Source of the DNA: Nicotiana tabacum | Taxonomy: Eukaryota; Streptophyta; Magnoliopsida; Solanales; Solanaceae | Reading direction: 5' to 3' | Length of the DNA: 64,000 nt | NCBI RefSeq assembly: GCF_000715075.1 | Contig: NC_134103.1 | Location: 72,913,519-72,977,518, forward strand | Part shown: piece after piece, positions 34,258-44,262 of the stretch | Position numbering within the stretch: the first letter of the stretch is position 1 | Layout of the letters: each line of letters begins with the position of its first letter | Notes under the pieces: model-generated | Seen by the model: only the letters and a program-made list of their open reading frames with translations | Told to the model about the DNA's origin: nothing | The model's database searches: none | Translations under genes and position numbers: made by a program

Positions 34258-34650
34258 AATGTTCTGCGGCCGCATATGTGTGTGCGTTCCGCAAATTTCT
34301 TCATCTGGTAGGAAGTGGAGTTCTGCGGCTGTACATTTCTGAACTGCGGTCGCGAGACAATCTTCTGCGGCCGCACATTTCTGGGTTGCGGCCGCAAGGC
34401 AACTCATTTGCGGCCGCACAATTCTTGTGCGGTACGCAATTCACAGAGGCTTCTAGACTTGGTCTTTTTGCATACTCTCTGATCTTCGACTCTTAGCCCA
34501 GTTTTGTGGCCGCACAATTCATGTGCGGTCCGCACTTTGCGCAAAGTTCTGCTAAACTTTCCCCTTTGGTTTGTGGTTGCAGATGGAATTCTGCGGTCCG
34601 CAATTTCTTCTACGGCCGCATAATTCCTTCTGCGGATTGCACATTTGTGC
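34258..34650 (-). repeat. CpG-palindrome cluster in Athila 5' LTR
   Basis: About a dozen words of the GCGGCCGCA, GCGGTCCGCA and related type, with variants such as GCGGTCGCGA and GCGGCTGTAC, lie every 20-50 bp between 34262 and 34640. The same words recur in the internal clusters at 26270 and 27081. Confidence 0.88.
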
Positions 34651-34844
34651 TTCTGCACCCTTTATTGCCTTGTGGTTCGTAACACTCCTTTTTTAGTTGG
34701 ATTTTATCTCGGGAGACCAAACTTCCAGCATACCTGCAGTTTTGCAAAATTTTATTAGTTTCGGGAACACAATTCAATGTTTTTGGACTAAAACAAAAGT
34801 TAAAAGGCGTTAATAAGCAGCCAAAATCCCCACTTATCAATTAT

Positions 34845-36409
34845 CAAAATTAAGCTATTGGTAAGATGCAATTCTTTTGCTCCTATTTATACTGATCTCT
34901 TCGCTAGTCTCTTGCCAAATAAGTGGAAGGGAATATTATTGTAGGAAGAAAAAAAGGTGAGAAAAGGTCCAATAAAAAGAAATTTGACCTTAAATTTTGA
35001 GCTTTTCATATTTTAAAATTATTTTCTAAAGATAATGCTTTAGAAATTGATGAAGGCTCGAAAAAGATTGTCCGCTGACGGCAGACTAGTCATTTAGCAG
35101 TCTAATATTTTTGAGTTTTGTAAATGAAAATTGCATTTCTAATCTCTTTCACACAAATCAAATCCCTGTCAAAGAAGGCTACATGTTTTGGTTCACACAA
35201 ATCTTAGGGCACGTGGAATACGCGTGAATCATGTCTTAATAAGTATAAATTTCTTTTAAATAATATTGGGTTATTATAAAATAAAAGTATATATTTCTAA
35301 AGATAGTCATGACTATTGGTTGTATATAACTAACTCAATAATTGAAGAAATTACCTCAGAAGTCCTCAATCATCAATAATTCAACTTCACATTTGTTCCA
35401 AATTTGTAATTTCATAATTTTAATTTCACGACAAGAACCTCGAAAATCTAAATAATCTTGAAGGATGCAACTTACAATATATAAATAGGTAACTAATAAT
35501 CTACGAACTTTAAATAAATACAAAATCAAAGTACAATAATAATAGTAAAAAAGATATTTAAAAAATAAAGCAAGCTAGTAAGAGAATCTACTATTGAAAT
35601 CTAGCTAATGAACCCACTCATATTTAGCTAAATGTATCATGGATTAAAAATTAAAGATCTCATAAATTATCTTGTTATTTTTGTGTCTATTATTGATTTC
35701 TGTTCAACAATCCGCATAATTATAATAGTGCATTTAATATTTTTAAAAGTTAAAAGTATAATATTGAATAATTTTATTGATAAAGTAGTCTTGTATATTT
35801 TTAAAAAGTGAACTATCTATGTTATTGTTCAAGAACCCGTACCTCTTCTTTCTTAAATCTTTTATTTTTCCTTTATCTATTTTTTATCATTTATATATAG
35901 TTTAAGTGTAAGACATATACAAAGTGAAATCTAATAAAGCTATAATATTATAACTTTCTACATAGTTCAAATGAGAAACACATTAATAAGTAAATTTTAA
36001 TTAATTTTAAACTCCTAAATATTTAAAAAGTAATTAAATGACTATTAAATGAATTTAATTTTTATGATAAAGATCAAGTTTGAATAAAAGGAAAAAAGTT
36101 AGTTTTAAATTCTAGTCTTTCATTCTAGGTAAATATTGTTTCATTAATAGTATTTTATTGGATGGTAACATGTACTCACGTTTTCTTGTTTAATCAATAT
36201 GGAATAATGGCTAAAGCTAAAAATTAGGAGTTCTTATTTAGTTTAATAAGAAAATATTTAATAATCAAAATTTTAAGAGTTTTAGGTGTCCTAAATATTA
36301 GGAAAGTAACTTAAATTATAATTGTGTCCAATGTAAAATATATTTTTAGAGGGTAAAAAAGGCAAATGACATTTCGCTAAGGGCCTTTGTACTTTTAATA
36401 TAGTATAGA
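34845..36409. other. AT-rich spacer with an orphan Helitron 5' terminus
   Basis: No frame or RNA gene is visible in this 1.5 kb. Its right edge, read on the minus strand from 36409, starts TCTATACTATATTAAAAG, the form of a plant Helitron 5' end and close to the starts of the Helitrons at 41880 and 55454. I could not find a matching 3' hairpin plus CTRR end to the left, so the body limits are unknown. Confidence 0.5.
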
Positions 36410-36514
36410 TTAATAAACACAAGCTGATCATCACAGAGATTACACGACGTTGTATCTTTCCCCAAACAAGAATTCACTTAAATAGCCGTCTATCCAAGCG
36501 CTTAGATTTAAAAT

Positions 36515-36522
<8 letters not shown>

Positions 36523-36579
<57 letters not shown>
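36523..36579. repeat. (TA)n microsatellite at Helitron insertion site
   Basis: About 28 TA units end at the Helitron 3' terminus (36580), and TATATAAATAG resumes after its 5' terminus at 41881, so the element sits inside the repeat. Confidence 0.97.
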
Positions 36580-36580
<1 letters not shown>

Positions 36581-38464
36581 TAGTCTCTATGTTCGTGCGT
36601 TGCACGAGAAATATATACTGGTAGTAATGAACTTTCAATTGCATATTATTGAATATATACACAGGACGAAATTAGTTCCTTAAAATAATTTTTTTTTAAA
36701 ATATATCATACAAACCAAGTCATGAATAATGTTTTGACAAATATAGGAGGACAAATTAAAACTAAACTTTCTGGAGTCACAAAGTTATGTGATTAAAGTT
36801 GTAAAATAACATAAAGAATGCACTATTATTTACTTTTTTTATGTGAAGTTATGATTTACTTTAGTTAAGCCTTAAGGTATATGAAGTCTAATATATATCT
36901 CAAGATAAAGATATATTGATAATGGAGAACGATCCACACGAGAAATCAGACGTTTGACTGCGAACATGAACATATAAATCTAATAGATTTATCTAGTAAA
37001 AGGCAAGGTTACATATAATAATTTTAACATAAAGGTTCTTTAAAGTCGCAGACATGCAAATTCCTATTGATCTGTGCCCTTATAGTATTCTCAAATCACA
37101 AATCAATAATTTCAGTAACATTGCATTCGAACTCTTGTTGCTTCTATGAAAAAACTTATCCGAGAGGAAGTTAAGAGTTTCATCTGTCTTATTGAATTTT
37201 TTGTTACATCTAAATTCTTAATCAAAGAACATATATAGCACGCAAACGCACCAAAAATACAGTTGATCATTGATTGTACAGACTACAGATCACTATGTAT
37301 CCCAAATTAAAAGAATAAGAAAACAAATATCTATATTGATTCACAAACAATAGATCTATTTTTTCTTTATGTTTAAAACTAATTTCAACAAACATCTTAA
37401 CTATTACTCTTCAGCAGACAAATAAACCATCAGAACTTTTGCGGAATCAACTTAGTTCATTAAAGAAAAACATGCAGGATCCAATTGTAAGGCATAAAGA
37501 AAAAAGTTTGGGGTGCTATACAATGTTCTGGATACAAAAATATTTTTTTTTCACTGCCTTCTTACCGTGTATTGTAGTTGTGTTAATACACCTTATTCTC
37601 TTTAATCAGAAGTTACATAGAGTTAGAACTACTATCCTGTTTAACTTCTAACTCATAGTATTTATTTCCTAAACATTCTCAAACTCGGTAACTGTACAAT
37701 CTCGTATTAACAACTTTGGAGGATCGGCATATTTGCAGTTTAAATCAAAAAAGAATTCCACCATTAGGTAATTTACAATTTAATCCTTAAATTATACAAA
37801 TATTTAAGGGTATAAAAGTCGATCAATATTTCAGGGATATTTTAGTCGTTCAACATTGTCACGACCCAAATATCTCACCACAAGCGTCGTGATGGCACTT
37901 AGTCTCTAAGACTAAGTAAGCCGATTATAATCATAATTCAAGTCATTTTTTTTATAAAGATATAATTTAATACACGTGTCGAAACCAAAAGTGAAAATAA
38001 TTTTAAAAACCTCCCAAGACGTACTGAGCCACGAACTCTAATTGAATACATGAAATGATCGCAAGTATCGAATACTCAATATTGTTTGAATAATAAATAA
38101 CAGTACAATAAAATGGAAAGACTCCAAGGAACTGCGACGACCAAGCAGCTCTACCTTGAATTCTTGCGATCCCACTCTAACTCTGTCCGAGTCCGATATC
38201 TCCAATATCTGGCTCTGCACAAAAATGTGCAGAAGTGTAGAATGAGTACACCATGGTCGGTACCCAGTAAGTATCAAGACTAACCTCAGTGGAGTAGAGA
38301 CGAGGTACAGTCAAGACACTCACTAATCTAATAACATGTGCAATATGATATACAAAATAATAGAAAACAAATAGCAGTGATAGCAACACAAATCAACTAG
38401 TGATTTAAACAGCAAGGCAATAGGAATACCGTAAAATATTACTCAAATGAATAATAAATACAGG

Positions 38465-38830
38465 TACAACCAATTAATCAAGTTCTTTCAATATACATCT
38501 TTTATCTATAAGTTTTTCAATAAAAGTCTCTAGAATATAATCATTTTCAATAAATATATTTCGAATATACTTCCTTCAAATAAATATCCTTCCATTATAA
38601 TTCTTTCAAATAAATATCTTTCGAATATAATTCTTTCAAGTAAATATCTTTCAAATATAATTCTTTCAAGTAAATATCTTTCAAATATACTTCTTTCAAG
38701 TAATTATCTTTCTAATATAATTCTTTCAAATAAATATCCTTCTAATATAATTCTTTCAAGTAAATATCCTTCAAATATAATTCTTTCAAGTAAATATCCT
38801 TCAAATATAATTCTTTCAAATAAAAGTCAC
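38465..38830 (-). repeat. 29-30-bp tandem repeat in solo LTR
   Basis: On the plus strand the word ATATAATTCTTTCAAGTAAA and close variants repeat about every 29-30 bp, around a dozen times. It is AT-rich and confined to this LTR. Confidence 0.88.
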
Positions 38831-38884
38831 CTTGTGACACCTCATTTAACTTTCCTGGCGTGAGAAATATATTCAACGTATCAC

Positions 38885-39450
38885 ATCAAATGGCACGGCA
38901 ATACCTTCGTGCACTTGTCTCATTCTCACCCAATACATATATCAAATCAATTGGCACGGTAACACCCTTCGTGCATTTATATCTTTCTCACCGTGCATAC
39001 ATATAACAGTACCAACTAGGTGGGAGAAATGCCAATAATAATAAAAGAAATAAAGTGGAGGCACACAGGAAGCAACAACGACTACAAGTCACATAGAAAA
39101 CAAAGGTGCACAATAATATCTCAAGATAATGAATGTATACACAACAAAATGATATCACAATATAATGTATGTCTCTCATCCTCGCCTGCACGGCCCTTCG
39201 TGCCATGAATATATGATAATATAAAAATAAATGCACGGCATCACCCTTCGTGTTTTTACTCTCATTCTCACCTGATAATATAAATGAAATAGCACGGCAT
39301 CACCCTTCGTGCTTTACACTCTCAAATGGCACGGCATCACCCTTCGTGCTTTACACTCTCAAATGGCACGTCATCACCCTTTGTGCTTTATACTATCCCT
39401 CGCATGATAATATAGTTCAAATGGCACGGCATCACCCTTCGTGCATTACA
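38885..39450 (-). repeat. Repeated GCACGGCATCACCCTTCGTG words in solo LTR
   Basis: GGCACGG-ATCACCCTTCGTGC or near forms occur at least seven times, closest together at 39295-39375 (period about 45 bp) and spaced wider elsewhere. Each word is itself an imperfect palindrome (GCACG ... CGTGC). Confidence 0.85.
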
Positions 39451-41887
39451 CTCTTCCTTACCAAGCACATATATATCATTAACAAGCAAGTTAGGAAGCA
39501 TAAATAACATCAAGGAGAGTGTTTAAACCACAACACAATACAATAATTCATATCACAATTTGCCACTAACCAAAATCAAATTCCAAATATGTAGCAGAAT
39601 CAATAAATTCTTCAACAAATAGCCCAAGGCTCCACAAAACGTATATAAAACCTCAAAACAATCAACAGAGGTGAAAAATACTCAGTATAGGGCAATACCT
39701 TCATCAATCCAAATTCTTGATAATTATATTAACTCCTCAATTTAAACTTATTTAATAAATATTTGTAGATAAGGATTTCATCATGAATTTAATTCCAAGA
39801 AAAATATCAAATCAAAAAACACGTGTAATTCACATAAAATCCAAATGACAATAACACCAAGTTATTATATAAAATACAAACTTGACAAATAAGGAATGAG
39901 GCGTGATAATTCAAGGATTTACTAATGCCAACAATTATCTAATTTAATACATAAGAATGCCTAAAACTTTAAACCAATAAAATTTACACATATAAGCCCT
40001 AGTACGTACTCGTCACCTTGCGTACACGGCTTTCAAATCACACAATTTCCATATAAGACTCAATGCCTAAGGGGTAATTCTCCCACTCGAGGTTAGACAA
40101 GATACTTACCTTATTGAAGTTATGCCGATATTCCAAAATCGCCTTCTTGCTTGAATTGACCTCCGGACAGCTCAAATCTATTCAAATTAATTGTACCACT
40201 TCATTAAAATTCATCGAAAATAATTTCGGATAATAAAACACCAACTTAAAATTTTATTCTAAAAAGTCACCGCAGGGCTCGCCCCTCGGAACCCGACAAA
40301 ATTTTTACGAAATCCGAATACCTATTCCGATACGAGTTCAACCATACCAAAATTATCAAATTCCGATGACGGATCGCCCTTCAAATCTTAAATTAAAGTC
40401 TAGAGGATTTCTACTATTTTCAACCCAATTCACTAATTTAGTGATAAAAACAACACTAGATTCATGTAATTTAACCAAAATCAAGTTAGGAATTCTTACC
40501 CCCAATGTTTTCCTTGAAAAACTCTCGAAATATCGCCTCACCCGAGCTTCCTTGGTCCAAAAATGGAAGAATGAGATGAATTTGGACTTTATTCTGCTGC
40601 CCAGGGATTTGTTCTTCGCGTTCGCGACCCTTCCCTCGCGTTCGCGATGAACAAATTCTCCTAACAACCATTTTTAAACTCTTCTCAGACATCCTCTAGT
40701 ATAATGGTCATAACCTTTTATACAAAACTCTAAATGACAAATGGTTTAACTTTCTGGATACTAGACTCAAAGGACTATAACTTTTATTTGTTGCTCATTT
40801 CCTCATTCCTTATAGATTGCGAGATATAAGCTTCCAAAGTCAGCCCTGTGCAACAAAGATTTCCAAACTCTTTCCAGATAGCCTGTAGTGTATCCACCAT
40901 AACTTTTGGTACACAACTCCAAATAATAAATGGTTTACCTTTTTGAAAACTAGACACAAAGAGCTACAACTTTCATTTTTGTATTATCTCCAAATTTCTT
41001 ATAGATTGCGAGATATAGGCCTCCAAAGTCAGACTATTGCAACAAAGATTTCCTTCTTCACGAACGCGAGAGTCTCTTCTCGAATGCGAAGAACAAAATC
41101 CCAGAAGTCAAATCCTTCTTCGCGAACGCGAAGAACAATACCAGATATCAGGAAATCAACATCCAAAGTAGCCTAAAATGTTCCAAAACATACCCAAAAC
41201 ATACCCGAAACACACCCGAGGTCCTCGGGACCTCAACCAAACATACCAAAGCGTCCCATAACATCATACGAACTTACTCGAACCTTCAAATCACCTTCAA
41301 CAACACCAAAAACACAAATTACACACGGATTCAAGCCTAATGAACTTAGAACTTTCCGAATTCCACAAATGACGTCGAAACCTCCCAAACCACATCCGAA
41401 TGACCTCAAATTTTGCACACAAGTCAGAAATGGCACTACAAAGCTATTCCAATTTCCAGAATCGGATTCCGACCCCGATATCAAAAAGTCAACCCCCCGT
41501 CAAACTTTTCAAAAATTTATCTTTCGGCATTTCAAGACTAATTCCACTACAGACCTTCAAATAATTTTTCGGACACTCTCCTAAGTCCATAATCGCCATA
41601 CGGAGCTATTGACATCATCAAAATTCCATTCCGGAGCAGTTTGCTCAAAAGTCAACTCCCCGGTCCATTCTTTACATTTAAGCTTCTAAATAAGGATTGT
41701 TCTTTTAATTTAATTCCGAATCTTCAGTAATTCAACTCGACCACACCCGCGGGTCATAATACATATTGCAAAATTGCTCGAGACCTTAAGTCACTGAACG
41801 AGACGTTAATTCTTAAAACGACAAGTTGGGTCGTTACAAATATTTAGCATAAATCATTCGTGCTTTTATAATAATATAGATATATAA

Positions 41888-42245
41888 ATAGCCCTAAAAC
41901 ACCAAAGAACGAGAAATTAGAAATGGCGAAGCAATGACTATTGTTCATTAGGTCGTTTCTGATGGGCCCACAAAATTTTAGGAAATTCGGAACACGTCGC
42001 CCGAATTCATGAAGATGGCGTGGACATTAGCTCATGAAAAAATAAATCATCCTAAATTTCTGTTTTATGGCCCTAAAATGCCAAAAAATAAGGAACAATC
42101 ATGGCGAAACGATCACCATTCTTCATTAGATCGTTTCTGATGGGCACACAAAATTTTAAGCGATTCAGAGCTCATTGCCCACATTCATAAAGATGGTGCA
42201 CACAAAAAATTAGAAATCGTCTTGAATTCCTTGCTCCGCCTCGGC
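41888..42245. repeat. Two-unit tandem repeat, period about 179 bp
   Basis: GGCCCTAAAA ... TCGTTTCTGATGGGC ... CACAAAATTTTA occurs at 41891-42069 and again from 42070, with the second copy clearly diverged. The unit length is close to that of many plant satellites, but two copies do not prove an array. Confidence 0.75.
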
Positions 42246-42321
42246 CTGCATTACATCCCTCCACCTGGATACGTCCTACTCTGTTGTCGTCCCTACCTAT
42301 AGATATTGTTTCAATGACTTA

Positions 42322-42650
42322 TAGCATGTTTGGCCAAACTTCTAAAGTCACCTTATTTGAAAAGTGTTTTTCAAAAAAATACTTTTGGTGCGAAGCAATT
42401 TGTGTTTGACTAATTAATTTGGAAAGTATTTTTGAGCTGCAATTACTGATTGGCCAAACTTTTAAAAAGTACGTTTAAGTGTATTTTTTCAAAAGTAATT
42501 AAAAAAAAACTTTTTGGGAAAATCTGCTTTTTTCTGCTCCTACTTCTGCTCAAAATCATTTTTTTCATTCTAAAAGTTTGGCCAAACACCTTAACTTTGA
42601 AAAGAAACACTTTTGGCAAAAACAAAAAAAAAGTTTGGTCAAAGAGGCTA
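42322..42650. mobile_element. MITE with imperfect terminal inverted repeats
   Basis: The left end TAGCATGTTTGGCCAAACTT pairs with the right end, whose reverse complement reads TAGCCTCTTTGACCAAACTT. TTA lies on both outer sides (42319-42321 and 42651-42653), a 3-bp duplication as in PIF/Harbinger MITEs. The inside is rich in AAAAGT/ACTTTT words that pair with each other. No coding capacity. Confidence 0.8.
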
Positions 42651-42689
42651 TTAGTGTCGGTTTTATATAACTCAAGAAAATTACATTTC

Positions 42690-43059
42690 TGTTATAAATA
42701 TATTATATTATGGATGTTCATTTAATACTCCGTTGTAAATAAGCTTTCTGAAGAAGCTTATCCATATGAGACTCCGCCGAAAATATATTTATCTATTTAG
42801 TACTCTATTGGAAATAAGCCTCCTAAAGAAGCTTATCCTTTCGGTACTCCGTTATGGATAAATATTACCCATGGTAGAAGATTATCTATATCTGGCACAA
42901 CAACTTAGAGTAGCAGCTTACAAGCAGCTTATACAACAGCTTCCTTTCTTCTATAAATAGAAGAGAATTCAGTTCATTATGTACATAAGTTTGAAGTTTG
43001 AGTAATATATCAGTTTCTCTCTATACTTGTCTTTACTTTACAGTCTTTATTTTATAACA
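42690..43059 (+). repeat. 5' LTR of Copia element
   Basis: Starts TGTTATAAATATATTATATT and ends TTATTTTATAACA. TATAAATAG at 42955-42963 is its likely TATA box, about 265 bp in. Confidence 0.94.
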
Positions 43060-43061
43060 CG

Positions 43062-43073
43062 TTATCAGCACGA
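43062..43073 (+). other. Primer binding site of Copia element
   Basis: TTATCAGCACGA follows the LTR by a few bases and is a common Copia primer site form, thought to pair with an internal part of initiator tRNA-Met. The exact tRNA pairing was not checked. Confidence 0.7.
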
Positions 43074-43137
43074 GACTCTGCCATCTCGAGAAAATACTTT
43101 GAAAGTATCAGAGGTACGAACTTTTTTTTTCTAAATA

Positions 43138-44028
43138 ATGTCAAATCTTTCTAAACTTGAGTTTGTAACCCTGGATATATCAGGCAAAAACTACATGTCT
43201 TGGGTACTTGATGTCGAAATTCATCTAGATGCGATGGGTCTGGCAGACACCATCAAAGATAAAAATCAGGCATCAAACCAAGATCGTGCCAAAGCAATGA
43301 TATTCCTACGCCATCACCTTGATGAGGGCCTGAAAATGGAATATCTTGTTGTTTAAGATCCCGTCATATTGTGGAATAATTTGAAAGATAGATATGACCA
43401 CCTGAAGATGGTCGTTCTTCCATAGGCACGTTATGATTGGACTCATCTAAGGCTACAAGATTTTAAATCTATCAGTGAGTATAATTCTGCTTTGTTCAGA
43501 ATTATTTCCCAATTGAAACTATGTGGTGACAATATTACTGATCATGATATATTGGAGAAAACTTTCACCACTTTTCATGCCGTGAATATGCTCCTGCAGC
43601 AGCAATATCGAGAGATGGGATTCAAAAAGTATTCTGAACTTATCTCACATCTTCTTGTAGCCGAGCAACATAATGGGCTATTAATGAAAAATCATGAAAG
43701 TCGACCTACCGGTTCTTGTCCGTTCTCTGAAGTGAATGAGATGAACTTCCACCAAGCTAAGCGTGGAAGAGGACGTGTCCCCAGTCATGGTCATGGCCGT
43801 GGTTGGGGAGGAAACTCTAATCGTGGTAATAACAATGCACCAAAGAACCCTCCTCACCACCAGCAGTGGAAAAGGAAGGAACAAAATCATGAAGCGGTGC
43901 AAGCAGCAAAGCCAGAAATTGCATGCTATAGATGTGGAGGAAAAGGGCACTGGTCACGTACATGTCGTACGCCAAAGCACCTGGTTGAGCTGTATCAAGC
44001 CTCCCTGAAGAAGACAGAAAAATGTTGA
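43138..44028 (+). pseudogene. Copia gag with zinc knuckle, two stops
   Basis: The ATG at 43138 starts MSNLSKLEFVTLDISGKNYM, the usual N-terminus of this Copia gag type. In-frame stops occur at 43354-43356 and at a TAG near 43423. After that the frame is open to 44028 and includes KTFTTFHAVNMLLQQQYREM and the CCHC knuckle CYRCGGKGHWSRTC near the end. It would form the particle and bind RNA. Confidence 0.9.
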
Positions 44029-44262
44029 AGCAAATTTTATTTCTGAAGATAATTTAGACTTCATGCATTTGGATGTAGCTGATTATTTTGCACTCCCAAA
44101 AGGAGAAACAAGTCATGTAATCGGTAGTAAATCTGTAGAAATATAAATATTTTAATTTTTGTTGTTTATAGTAGATAGTATAGTTATATAATTGTTGTAC
44201 ATAAATAAAAGTTATGCTTTGAAAATGATATTTACTATCATATTTATTTTGTTTATGTCATT

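Larger units (their letters stand above)
21843..34839 (-). mobile_element. Athila-lineage Ty3-Gypsy retrotransposon (minus strand)
   Basis: Reading on the minus strand the order is 5' LTR (34839-33296), PBS, gag, protease, RT-RNaseH, integrase, a third ORF and 3' LTR (22377-21843). The primer site of tRNA-Asp type, the FMDD reverse transcriptase box and the extra ORF after integrase are Athila features. The flanks carry ATTGT (21838-21842) and ATTAT (34840-34844), a 5-bp target duplication with one mismatch. Genes are interrupted by a few stops and shifts. Confidence 0.92.
33296..34839 (-). repeat. 5' LTR of Athila element (1544 bp)
   Basis: On the minus strand it starts TGATAAGTGGGG at 34839 and ends GGACGTGATCA at 33296, next to the primer site. 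The outer parts match 21843-22377. The middle, lost from the other LTR, holds the CpG-palindrome cluster and the TATA box. Confidence 0.93.
37857..41838 (-). mobile_element. Solo Gypsy LTR (Tekay-like), minus strand, nested in Helitron
   Basis: On the minus strand it starts TGTAACGACCCAAC and ends GGTCGTGACA. The last 450 bp share the conserved tail of the LTRs at 7160-10563 and 10564-13330. Flanks AACAT (37852-37856) and AATAT (41839-41843) form a 5-bp target duplication with one mismatch. There is no internal region, so it arose by recombination between two LTRs. Confidence 0.88.
36580..41880 (-). mobile_element. Non-autonomous Helitron, minus strand, with nested LTR
   Basis: On the minus strand it starts TCTATATTATTATAAAAGCA after a host A (41881) and ends with a short hairpin, CGTGC-AAC-GCACG, then 11 nt later CTAG before a host T (36579). 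These are the rules for Helitrons: TC start, hairpin, CTRR end, insertion between A and T, no target duplication. Without the nested LTR (37857-41838) the element is about 1.3 kb and has no Rep/helicase gene. Confidence 0.82.

Noticed and set aside
38465..39450. CRISPR-like array of regular repeats
   Set aside because: Repeats are direct, AT-rich and without unique spacers, and lie in a plant LTR.
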